The notes under the pieces were generated by a model. The model saw only the letters and a program-made list of their open reading frames with translations, ran no database searches and was not told the DNA's origin. From Mycolicibacterium thermoresistibile (GTDB taxonomy: Bacteria > Actinomycetota > Actinomycetes > Mycobacteriales > Mycobacteriaceae), in NCBI RefSeq assembly GCF_900187065.1, contig NZ_LT906483.1:496001-560000 (forward strand): a stretch of DNA of 64,000 nt, read 5' to 3'. This document shows, piece by piece, positions 50,544 through 57,841 of this stretch. How positions within the stretch are numbered: position 1 is the stretch's first letter; every line of letters starts with the position of its first letter. The position numbers were made by a program, and so were the translations under genes.

Positions 50544-51322
50544 GCGCCGTGATGAGCATGGCCACCGGCCTGGCCGCGGCGGTGAACGCCGAACGCGTCA
50601 AACTGCTCACCACCCGCGCGCCGCTGTGGTCGGCGCTGGGCGTCGCGGTGTCGGCGCTCGGGGTGGCCGCACTGCAGGGCTTGACCGCGCACCACTACAG
50701 TGCGCTGCCGCCGCAGCAGGCGGCGCTCGGGGTGGTGGTGTTCGGGATTCCGGTGCTGATGATCCTCGCGGCGCTGACCGTCACCGGCGAACACCGCACC
50801 GGCGCCATCCGCACCACGTTCCTGGCCGTGCCGCGCCGCACCGTGGCGATCGCCGCGAAAACCGTGGTGGCGACGGTGTTCTGCGGCGGCTGGGCGGCGC
50901 TGATGACAGTGGCCGCGATTCTCGCGGCCGGCGCGTCGGCCGACCCGATGGCCGCGGCCCACCTGACGCCGACCGGGGCGGCGGGTTGGCGGGTGATCGC
51001 CGGGGTGACCGCGTTCGCGATGCTCGCCGCGGTGCTCGGCGTCGCGGTGGGAGTGTTGCTGCGGAACACCGCCGGGGCGGTCGCGGTGCTGCTGTTGTGG
51101 CCGCTGGTCGCCGAACCGATCCTGGCCAACATGCCGGACGTCGCCCCGGTGGTGGGCCCGTACCTGCCGTTCGGCAACGTGTTCCGGTTCCTCGACGTGC
51201 GGTGGCTCTACCCGGTCTTCGACACGCCCTGGGGCGGACTCGGGTCCCTGGTGTACTTCGCGGTCGTGGTCGCGGTGGTGGGTGTCGCCGCCGTGGTGGT
51301 GGTGAATCGCCGCGACGCCTGA
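50540..51322 (+). CDS. ABC-2 type permease subunit
   Basis: A 260-residue membrane protein with about six helices. It starts with an amphipathic stretch, VNAERVKLLTTRAPLWSALG, typical of ABC-2 permeases, and continues with VVVFGIPVLMILAALTVTGEHRTGAIRTTF, the conserved turn after the second helix. It pairs with the ATPase gene it overlaps (GTGA). Together they form a minimal two-gene exporter whose cargo is unknown. It is followed 32 bp later by the lpqL-like gene, which has its own promoter. Confidence 0.85.
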   Translation: MSAVMSMATGLAAAVNAERVKLLTTRAPLWSALGVAVSALGVAALQGLTAHHYSALPPQQAALGVVVFGIPVLMILAALTVTGEHRTGAIRTTFLAVPRRTVAIAAKTVVATVFCGGWAALMTVAAILAAGASADPMAAAHLTPTGAAGWRVIAGVTAFAMLAAVLGVAVGVLLRNTAGAVAVLLLWPLVAEPILANMPDVAPVVGPYLPFGNVFRFLDVRWLYPVFDTPWGGLGSLVYFAVVVAVVGVAAVVVVNRRDA

Positions 51323-51340
51323 CCCGGGGCGGCCCCGGGT

Positions 51341-51346
51341 TACCGT
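51341..51346 (+). promoter_or_regulatory. -10 box, leaderless promoter of the lpqL-like gene
   Basis: TACCGT is followed by 8 nt and the ATG at 51355. There is no ribosome binding sequence in the gap. Confidence 0.45.
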
Positions 51347-51354
51347 GGTGGGCG

Positions 51355-52866
51355 ATGCGTAGCACACCGTTGACCGCCGGGGCCCTGATGACCGCGATGG
51401 CCGTGTTCGGCACGGCCGTGGTGGGAGGATGCAGTCGCAGCACCCAGACCGAACCGGTGCCGGGCGCGGCGCCGGCGGCTGCCGACTTCGCCGCCGAACT
51501 GCGTGACCGGATCTCCGGTGACGCGGTGTTCGCCCATCTGACCGAGTTGCAGAGGATCGCCGACGAGCACGGCGGCAACCGGGCGCTGGGCACCCCGGGT
51601 TACGACGCGAGCGTCGACTATGTGGTCGATGTGTTGCGGGACAGCGGTTTCGAGGTCGAAACCCCGGAGTTCGAGGTGCGGCTGCCGTTCGCCGAGGACC
51701 CCGAGGTGACGGTGGGCGGCGCCCCGGTGTCCGCCAAACCGCTGTTGTTCACCATCGGCACCGGCCCGGACGGGGTGTCGGGTCCGCTGGTGCCCGCACG
51801 CGCCGACGACGACAGTCCCGGGTGCACCGCCGACGACTACGACGGTCTGCCGGTCGACGGCGCGGTGGTGCTGGTCGACCGGGGCCATTGCCCGTTCGGC
51901 GACAAACAGGCCGCGGCCGCCGAACGCGGCGCGGTGGCGCTGATCGTGGCGAACACCGTCGACGAAGAGGAGATGGGCGGCACCCTCGGGGAGAGAACCG
52001 AGGTCGAGATCCCGGTCGTCAGCGTGTCCAAGTCCGAGGGCGCCCGGCTGCGGGAACGGCCCGGGCCCACCGCGATCACGCTGGAGGCTGGTGTGGAGAC
52101 CAAACGCACCCGCAATGTGATCGCGCAGACCTCGACCGGCGCGACCAGCGATGTGGTGATGATCGGTGCCCACCTCGACGGTGTTCCCGACGGGCCCGGG
52201 ATGAACGACAACGGCTCCGGTGTCGCAGCGGTTCTGGAGACCGCGCGGCAGCTGGGCAGCGCGCCGGACATCGCCAACGCGGTGCGGTTCGGGTTCTGGG
52301 GCGCCGAGGAGGTCGGGCTGCGCGGATCGCGGGCCTATCTGGCGTCATTGGATGTCGAGGAACTCAAAGACATCGCGGTGTACCTGAACCTGGACATGGT
52401 GGGCTCACCGAATCCGGGCTACTTCACCTATGACGGGGACCTGTCGAGTCCACCGGATCCGAACCGGCCCGCGCCGCGGGTGCCGGAGGGGTCGGCCGGG
52501 GTGGAGCGCACCCTGGTGGCCGCGCTCGCCGACGAGGACATCGAACCCGACGACGTCAACCTCGAGGGCCGCTCCGACAACGACAGCTTCACCCTCGCCG
52601 GTATCCCCGCCGGGGGGCTGTTCACCGGCGGCAGCGGCGAGAAGACCGAGGAACAGGCCGAGCGGTGGGGCGGGACGGCCGGTGAACCGTTCGACCCGAA
52701 CTACCACAAGGAAGGCGACGACCTCGACAACATCGACCGCACGGCGTTGGCGGTCAACGCCGCGGCCGCGGCCTATGCGGTCGGGATGTACGCCCAGGAT
52801 CAGCGGGGCCGCAACGGTCTACCGATCCGCGACGACCGCACCCGCCATCAGCTGAGCAATCCGTGA
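51355..52866 (+). CDS. lpqL: M28 family zinc aminopeptidase lipoprotein, LpqL-like
   Basis: A 503-residue lipoprotein with signal peptide and lipobox VVGGC (Cys26). A PA (protease-associated) domain occupies about residues 140-240 (GAVVLVDRGHCPFGDKQAAAAERGA). The M28 peptidase domain has the zinc ligands of GAHLDGVPDGPGMNDNGSGV, the catalytic GAEEVGLRGSRAYL, the Asp of YLNLDMVGSPN and the late His of YHKEGDDLDNI. It is probably an extracellular aminopeptidase. It corresponds to Rv0418 (lpqL) by position after thiG. The start follows from the lipoprotein signal. Confidence 0.92.
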   Translation: MRSTPLTAGALMTAMAVFGTAVVGGCSRSTQTEPVPGAAPAAADFAAELRDRISGDAVFAHLTELQRIADEHGGNRALGTPGYDASVDYVVDVLRDSGFEVETPEFEVRLPFAEDPEVTVGGAPVSAKPLLFTIGTGPDGVSGPLVPARADDDSPGCTADDYDGLPVDGAVVLVDRGHCPFGDKQAAAAERGAVALIVANTVDEEEMGGTLGERTEVEIPVVSVSKSEGARLRERPGPTAITLEAGVETKRTRNVIAQTSTGATSDVVMIGAHLDGVPDGPGMNDNGSGVAAVLETARQLGSAPDIANAVRFGFWGAEEVGLRGSRAYLASLDVEELKDIAVYLNLDMVGSPNPGYFTYDGDLSSPPDPNRPAPRVPEGSAGVERTLVAALADEDIEPDDVNLEGRSDNDSFTLAGIPAGGLFTGGSGEKTEEQAERWGGTAGEPFDPNYHKEGDDLDNIDRTALAVNAAAAAYAVGMYAQDQRGRNGLPIRDDRTRHQLSNP

Positions 52867-52883
52867 TGCCCCCGGCCCGGGAT

Positions 52884-54092
52884 TCAGCCGGCCCGCCGCG
52901 ACACCAGATAGCCGGCCGCGCCGACGGCGACCACCGCCGCACCGGCCAGCACCGAGGCCGGCGGCAGTGACACCGCCAGCACCAGGCACCCGGCCAGACC
53001 CAGCACCGGTGTCATCCGCCGCCCGCCCAGGGTGTACGCCGTGGCATTGGTGATCGCGTAGTACAGCAGGACGGCGAACGACGAGAAGCCGATGGCGTCG
53101 CGCAGGTCGAGCAGCCCGGCCAGCACCGCGACCACGGCGCCCACCGCCAGCCCGGCCCGGTGTGGGCTGCCGAACCGCGGATGCACCGCGGCCAGCGCGG
53201 ACGGCAGGTGCCGGTCCCGGGCCATCGCCAGCACCGTGCGCGAGACCCCCAGCAGCAGGGCCAGCAGCGCACCCACCGCGGCGACGACCGCGGCGCCGCG
53301 CACCACCGGCGCGAACCCGCCGAACCCGGCCGCGGTGACGGCGTCGGCCACCGGAGCGGGCGAGCGGGCCAGGCCGGCGCTGCCGAGCGCGACGAGCACC
53401 GCCGCAGTCACCGCCCCGTACACGGTCAGGGTGATGCCCAGGGCCAGCGGGATGGCGCGCCGGATCGTGCGGGCGGGGTCGCGGACCTCCTCACCGAGGG
53501 TGGCGATCCGGGCGTACCCGGCGAACGCGAAGAACAACAGCGCGGCGGACTGCAGCACCGCGCCCGCGCCGATGTCGGTGCCGCCGCCCGCCACCCGGCC
53601 GGCGGGCGCGCCGAACCCCAGCACGAGCACCACCACCGCGGTGAGCACCCCGAGCACACCGGCCACCACGAGCCGGGTCAGCAGCGCCGACTTCTCGATG
53701 CCCAGATAGGTGAGCGCGGTCAACGCCACCACCGCGGCTACCGCGATCGCGTGCGCGTGTCCCGGCCACAGGTAGAACCCGATGGTCAACGCCATCGCCG
53801 CACAGGACGCGGTCTTGCCGACGACGAAGCTGAACCCGGCGGTGTACCCCCAGAACGCCCCGAGCCGTTCCCGACCGTAGACGTAGGTGCCGCCGGACTG
53901 CGGGTAACGGGCGGCCAACCGCGCCGACGCGGTGGCATTGCAGTAGGCCACCGCCGCGGCGATGCCCAGCCCGGCCAGCAGCCACGGGCCGGCGGCAGCC
54001 GCCGCCGGACCGAGCGCGACGAAGATGCCGGCCCCGATCATCGCGCCCAGCCCGATCGTCACCGCGTCGAGGGTGCCCAGCCGACGCGGCAA
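52884..54092 (-). CDS. APC family amino acid permease
   Basis: A 402-residue permease with about 11-12 membrane helices. Helix 1 has the APC substrate motif VTIGLGAMIGAGIFVALGP, and ARYPQSGGTYVYGRERLG lies in the loop after helix 2. The rest is hydrophobic with few charges. An amino acid or polyamine is a likely substrate, but none can be named. The start is a TTG at 54092, the only start codon before the first helix, so it carries some uncertainty. The gene lies between the convergent lpqL and a co-oriented small membrane protein gene. Confidence 0.82.
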   Translation of the reverse strand: MPRRLGTLDAVTIGLGAMIGAGIFVALGPAAAAAGPWLLAGLGIAAAVAYCNATASARLAARYPQSGGTYVYGRERLGAFWGYTAGFSFVVGKTASCAAMALTIGFYLWPGHAHAIAVAAVVALTALTYLGIEKSALLTRLVVAGVLGVLTAVVVLVLGFGAPAGRVAGGGTDIGAGAVLQSAALLFFAFAGYARIATLGEEVRDPARTIRRAIPLALGITLTVYGAVTAAVLVALGSAGLARSPAPVADAVTAAGFGGFAPVVRGAAVVAAVGALLALLLGVSRTVLAMARDRHLPSALAAVHPRFGSPHRAGLAVGAVVAVLAGLLDLRDAIGFSSFAVLLYYAITNATAYTLGGRRMTPVLGLAGCLVLAVSLPPASVLAGAAVVAVGAAGYLVSRRAG

Positions 54093-54121
54093 CTGCGGCG
54101 ATCCCGAAATCGTTGCCGCGC

Positions 54122-54406
54122 CTAGGTTGACCGGCTGCGCACCGCGGTGGCGACCAGGTAGGCGGTGTAGGCGAGCAGTCCGACGACGGCGAACTTGCGG
54201 GTGCGCCGGGCGGCGAGGCCGACACCGAGCGCGGTTTCGATCCCGCCGTTGACGTAGACGTGGTTGCGGGTGTTGTCCGGAAACACCCCGGAGACCAGCG
54301 GTTCCCAGAACGTGGGTGCGGCGAGGTGGCTCAACCCGGTCGCCGCGAGGAGCAGCCCCGAGAGTTTGAGCACCTTCGAATCCTTGTCCGAATCCCTGTC
54401 CGCCAC
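54122..54406 (-). CDS. small DoxX-like membrane protein
   Basis: A 94-residue protein with three hydrophobic segments (LKLSGLLLAATGLSHL, VNGGIETALGVGLAA and FAVVGLLAYTAYLVATAVRS) after a charged start DRDSDKDSK. The pattern with NGGIETALG resembles the DoxX/MauE-like small membrane family; function is unknown. GTG 54406 has AAAGGGG five bases upstream. The much longer open frame further upstream is antisense to the thioredoxin-like gene and is rejected. Confidence 0.68.
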   Translation of the reverse strand: MADRDSDKDSKVLKLSGLLLAATGLSHLAAPTFWEPLVSGVFPDNTRNHVYVNGGIETALGVGLAARRTRKFAVVGLLAYTAYLVATAVRSRST

Positions 54407-54493
54407 AACAACCCCTTTCGCATCGGTCGTCGATCTGACTCGCCGACGTAGTATGACCGTGCCGACGCGGCGGACGCCAACCCCGACTCTGGG

Positions 54494-54499
54494 TATGGT
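54494..54499 (+). promoter_or_regulatory. -10 box, leaderless promoter of the thioredoxin-like lipoprotein gene
   Basis: TATGGT is followed by 6 nt and the ATG at 54506, with no ribosome binding sequence. Confidence 0.48.
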
Positions 54500-54505
54500 G
54501 ACCGC

Positions 54506-55186
54506 ATGCGCTGGCTGACCCTGACGGCGATGCTGGGGGTGGCGGTGCTGCTGAGCGGGTGTACCGTCACCGTCGACGGTGCCGCCTCGGCGCCCGCGGA
54601 CGCCCCGGGAGACGCCACCGTCGTGGTGGCCGAGGACGGTTACGGAGTCGAACTCGGATACCAGTTCGCCCCGGCGCGGATCGAGATCTACATCGAGCCG
54701 TTGTGCCCGGCCTGCGCGCGGCTGCAACGCCGTTACGGCGAGGATCTGCGCAGCGCCATCGAACGTGACGAGCTGCGGGTGACCTATCGGCCGCTGACCT
54801 TCCTGGACCGGTCCGGCGGCTACTCCAAGCGGGTCAGCAACGCGCTGTTCGCCGCCGCCGAGCCCGGATCGGACGCCGGGGCGACCCAGGTGCAGGCGTT
54901 CGTGATGCAGACGTACCGGCTGCTCTCCCCGGTCGGCGACAATCTCGACGCCCGCGGATTGGCCGCCGTCGCCGGGGATGTCGGTCTCCCGGACGACGTC
55001 GTCGATCTGATCGCGGACAACGCGCCGGCCGTCGACGTCGAGGCGATGGACTCCTACAACACCGAACGCTTCGAGGAGCTCACCGGTAAGCGCGCCTATA
55101 CGCCGATGGTGTTCGACCTCAACGCGCGGGCCGAGGTGGACGTCGACGATCCGGACTGGGTGGCTGACGTCATCGAGGGTTCCTGA
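54506..55186 (+). CDS. DsbA/thioredoxin-like lipoprotein
   Basis: A 226-residue lipoprotein. The signal peptide ends at LLSGC (Cys19), and a short linker precedes a DsbA-type thioredoxin fold with the active site CPAC (C67-C70) in IEIYIEPLCPACARL. A helical insert follows, then the cis-proline region YTPMVFDL. It is likely a membrane-attached thiol oxidoreductase outside the cell membrane. It is divergent from the DoxX-like gene (starts 99 bp apart) and convergent with the Septum_form-like gene 7 bp downstream. Confidence 0.82.
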   Translation: MRWLTLTAMLGVAVLLSGCTVTVDGAASAPADAPGDATVVVAEDGYGVELGYQFAPARIEIYIEPLCPACARLQRRYGEDLRSAIERDELRVTYRPLTFLDRSGGYSKRVSNALFAAAEPGSDAGATQVQAFVMQTYRLLSPVGDNLDARGLAAVAGDVGLPDDVVDLIADNAPAVDVEAMDSYNTERFEELTGKRAYTPMVFDLNARAEVDVDDPDWVADVIEGS

Positions 55187-55193
55187 CGGCGTA

Positions 55194-55712
55194 TCAGCGC
55201 ATGGTGTCGGTGCGGTAGTTGTCGGTGATCGCGATGCACGTGACGGTGCGGTGCCCGCGCTCCCACGATTCCTCCGACGGGGCCAGCACGAACACCTCGA
55301 CCGGGCGGTCCGGCGCCGGGGTGGCGTAGCCGTCCAGTGCGGGCCGGCATCTGCGCTGATGCTCCTCCAGCACCGAGGCGGGCGGGTAGGCGCCGTCCGG
55401 AATGGGGATGACCGCGAACACCTCACCGCGGTGCTGCTCGGTGCAGTCCACGACCGCAAGCGTGGTCACCCGGCTGCTGTCGGGGACCTCGGCGACGCAG
55501 TGACCGACCTCGACGTCGGCCACGTCAACACCACCGCGCCCGCTCTGCAGGTAGGCGGCCGCGCCGAGGGCCAGCGCCGCGAGGACGGCCAGCGCCGACG
55601 CCGCGACGACCCAGCCGCGGATCCGGCGCCGCGGCGGCCGCGGCGGCCTCGGCGGGCCGGATGAATACGGTTGCGGCGGGGGCGGCGGATACGCCCCGGG
55701 CTGCTCCGTCAT
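55194..55712 (-). CDS. single-pass membrane protein with septum-formation-like domain
   Basis: A 172-residue protein with a proline-rich cytoplasmic start (YPPPPPQPYSSGPPRPPRPP), one membrane helix (WVVAASALAVLAALALGAAAYL) and an extracytoplasmic domain. The domain has four cysteines (GHCVAEV, VDCTEQH, RRCRPAL, VTCIAIT), and VDCTEQHRGEVFAV is typical of Septum_form/DUF4190-associated domains. It resembles Rv0420c by position. The ATG overlaps the stop of the hydrolase gene upstream (ATGA). Function is unknown. Confidence 0.72.
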   Translation of the reverse strand: MTEQPGAYPPPPPQPYSSGPPRPPRPPRRRIRGWVVAASALAVLAALALGAAAYLQSGRGGVDVADVEVGHCVAEVPDSSRVTTLAVVDCTEQHRGEVFAVIPIPDGAYPPASVLEEHQRRCRPALDGYATPAPDRPVEVFVLAPSEESWERGHRTVTCIAITDNYRTDTMR

Positions 55713-56338
55713 GCCACCAACTGTAGTGCCGCGGTCACCGCCGCTGCCGCCACGTCGATGTCGCGGGAGCCCAGATCGTGCCGTGCCCCGGCGACGGCCA
55801 CCACCTCGGTGCGGGCCGGGATCAGCGCCGCGGCGGCGCGCACCTCGTCGAGGCTGCCGAACGGATCGGAGCTGCCGTGGGTGAACACGGTGGGGACCGT
55901 GATGGCCCGCAGATGGTCGGTGCGGGTCCGCTCCGGCTTACCGGGCGGGTGCACCGGATAGGAGAACAGGGTGAGCGCCGCCAGCCGCGGCATCGCCTCC
56001 GGATTGCGCCCGGCCACCACCATCGACGTCATCCGCCCGCCGTAGGAGTGTCCGCCGGCGATCACCGGCCCGTCGGTGACCGAGTGCGCCCACCGGATCG
56101 CCTCCGCCACCCCTTGTTGATCGGTCGCCGCGGAGTTCGACGGTGGTCCCTTGGGGCGGCGCCTGCGGTAGGGCAGGTTGTACCTTACGGCCAGCCAGCC
56201 GCGGCTCGCCCACTCGTCGCAGACCCGCTGCAGCAGAGCCGAATCCCGATCGCCGCCGGCCCCGTGGGTGAGCACCACCGCGCCGGCCGGGGCGCCGGTG
56301 GGATGGTGTGCGACCCCGGCGATCTCCTCGAGACTCAT
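55709..56338 (-). CDS. KANL3/Tex30-type alpha/beta hydrolase (Rv0421c-like)
   Basis: A 209-residue compact alpha/beta hydrolase. It has the oxyanion motif VVLTHGAGGDRDS, the nucleophile elbow AGGHSYGGRM (Ser), the acid region HGSSDPFGS and the histidine of AGARHDLG. It matches the dienelactone hydrolase-like family also found in human KANL3/Tex30; the substrate is unknown. It corresponds to Rv0421c by position next to thiD in M. tuberculosis. A TAGGAT box 7 nt before the ATG suggests a leaderless transcript shared with the downstream septum-like gene. Confidence 0.85.
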   Translation of the reverse strand: MSLEEIAGVAHHPTGAPAGAVVLTHGAGGDRDSALLQRVCDEWASRGWLAVRYNLPYRRRRPKGPPSNSAATDQQGVAEAIRWAHSVTDGPVIAGGHSYGGRMTSMVVAGRNPEAMPRLAALTLFSYPVHPPGKPERTRTDHLRAITVPTVFTHGSSDPFGSLDEVRAAAALIPARTEVVAVAGARHDLGSRDIDVAAAAVTAALQLVA

Positions 56339-56345
56339 CTCCGCG

Positions 56346-56351
56346 ATCCTA
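56346..56351 (-). promoter_or_regulatory. -10 box, leaderless promoter of the Rv0421c-like gene
   Basis: On the minus strand TAGGAT is followed by 7 nt and the ATG at 56338. A GGAG directly abuts the start codon, too close for normal use. Confidence 0.42.
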
Positions 56352-56474
56352 GGGCCCGCAAATGTAGGGAAACACCGGATATCCGATCGGGCCGCGTCGG
56401 TCTACCGTCCAGATCAGTGATTCACGAGCGTCGAACAGCGTCGAACAGCACTGAATCGAGAAGGGGGCGATCGC

Positions 56475-56942
56475 ATGAGCACTGTGACGTTCACACGCCG
56501 GACAATCGGGGCGGCGGCCGCCGCCGCGGCGGCCGCGGGTGCGGCGCTCGCACTGGCGGGGCCGGCGTCGGCGGGCAAATTCGACAAACACCTCGCGGTG
56601 GACTGTCCGCAGCCGTACAGCCAGAACTGCCCGCCCCGTGCCGGTATGACGGCAAACACCAGCGGGCCGTTGTTCGTCACGTTCACCGCCGACGGCAATC
56701 CGCCGGCGTGTGCGCCGATGCGGGCGCGGATCTTCATCGACGGCAAGGAGTGGGGCAGCAACATCGTCCAGCCCGGGCAGAACGACGGCGGCTATTACAT
56801 CGACGTGGCACCGGGCAGCCACCTGATCGAGGTGCAGGGCGACGGTGTCCGCGGCGGATGCAACACCGGCGCGATGAGCGGCTGGTCCGGCACCCTGCAC
56901 GTGGAGACCGACGACGATGCGCTCAACGGCGCGACCCCGTAG
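56475..56942 (+). CDS. secreted protein of unknown function, possible Tat substrate
   Basis: A 155-residue exported protein. The signal FTRRTIGAAAAAAAAAGAAL has a twin arginine before the hydrophobic core and a cleavage site near GPASAG, so Tat export is possible. The mature domain of about 120 residues has five cysteines and a beta-rich pattern (PLFVTFTADGNPPACAPMRA, YYIDVAPGSHLIEVQGDG). No family is recognised with confidence. The ATG has AGAAGGGGG upstream, and a 10-bp tandem repeat AGCGTCGAAC (56427-56446) lies in its leader. The next gene starts 26 bp inside its end. Confidence 0.65.
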   Translation: MSTVTFTRRTIGAAAAAAAAAGAALALAGPASAGKFDKHLAVDCPQPYSQNCPPRAGMTANTSGPLFVTFTADGNPPACAPMRARIFIDGKEWGSNIVQPGQNDGGYYIDVAPGSHLIEVQGDGVRGGCNTGAMSGWSGTLHVETDDDALNGATP

Positions 56943-57741
56943 CCGGGTGCTCGGCCCGGCGGTGATTGCCGTGGTCCTGACCGCCGGGGTGGGCGCCGGC
57001 CCCGGGATCGCGGTGGCGGGCGCGGACGAGCTGGGAGCACCGGAGATCACCAGGGTGCGGTTCGAGGGGTCCAACCTGTTCATCTCCTTCGTCGACCACG
57101 CGTCCGAGGAGAACGGCTTCCGCTACACGGTGCGGGAGCGCGACAACCCGGATCGTGTCCTCGTCAACGATGTGGAGGTTCCCGGCGGGGTGCCCGGCGC
57201 CAACCGGGAGTCGACACACCAGTTCGGCGACATCCCGGCCGGGGTGCCGGTGTGCGCCACGATGCGCGCCTACCGGATGTCGGGTTCGGGCATCTCGTTC
57301 AGGTACGCCGACTCCGGGCCGTCGAACACCCTGTGTACGGATCCCGCTGCCGCGCAGACGGATGTGGCGCTGCAGACGATCCGGGGCGCCGAGTTCCCGC
57401 CGGCCGATCAGGCGCCGGCGTATCTGGTGATGCTGCGCAACGCCGGGAACACCGACGCGGCCGGTGTCGTCGTCGACATCTCCACCTCGGGTGTGGCCGT
57501 CCTCGGCGATCAGGGCCCGGTGGCGGCGGGCTGGAACGCCAACGGCTTCGACTGCGCGGTCAGTTCGCCGACCGCGATGCGCTGCACCGGCGGCACCGTG
57601 AGAAAAGGACAACAGATCAACCCGGCGGTGATCGTGCGGTTCACCGGGCCCGGCTTCGGCGCGATCCATGCCCAGGCCGGCGGTGCGGGGGACACCAACC
57701 CCGGAAACAACGGCACCGCGCTCAATGTGACGGCCGAGTGA
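56917..57741 (+). CDS. secreted two-domain protein (Fn3-like and DUF11-like)
   Basis: A 274-residue protein with a signal peptide (VLGPAVIAVVLTAGVGAG, cleavage near IAVAGA). The first domain resembles a fibronectin type III fold (ITRVRFEGSNLFISFVDHAS through CATMRAYRMSGSG). The second resembles DUF11/CARDB adhesin-type domains (YLVMLRNAGNTDAAGVVVDI through AGDTNPGNNGTALNV). These suggest a surface or extracellular binding protein. The start overlaps the preceding secreted-protein gene by 26 bp, and both are probably made from one transcript. Domain calls are by pattern only. Confidence 0.68.
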   Translation: MRSTARPRSRVLGPAVIAVVLTAGVGAGPGIAVAGADELGAPEITRVRFEGSNLFISFVDHASEENGFRYTVRERDNPDRVLVNDVEVPGGVPGANRESTHQFGDIPAGVPVCATMRAYRMSGSGISFRYADSGPSNTLCTDPAAAQTDVALQTIRGAEFPPADQAPAYLVMLRNAGNTDAAGVVVDISTSGVAVLGDQGPVAAGWNANGFDCAVSSPTAMRCTGGTVRKGQQINPAVIVRFTGPGFGAIHAQAGGAGDTNPGNNGTALNVTAE

Positions 57742-57841
57742 GTGACGGCCGGGCGAGAACGGCGAAACCGGTCCCCGACCGGGGTCGGCGACCTTAACCT
57801 GCAGATGTCTGGACGCCCTTGGCTGAGGGGGGCTGGGACGT

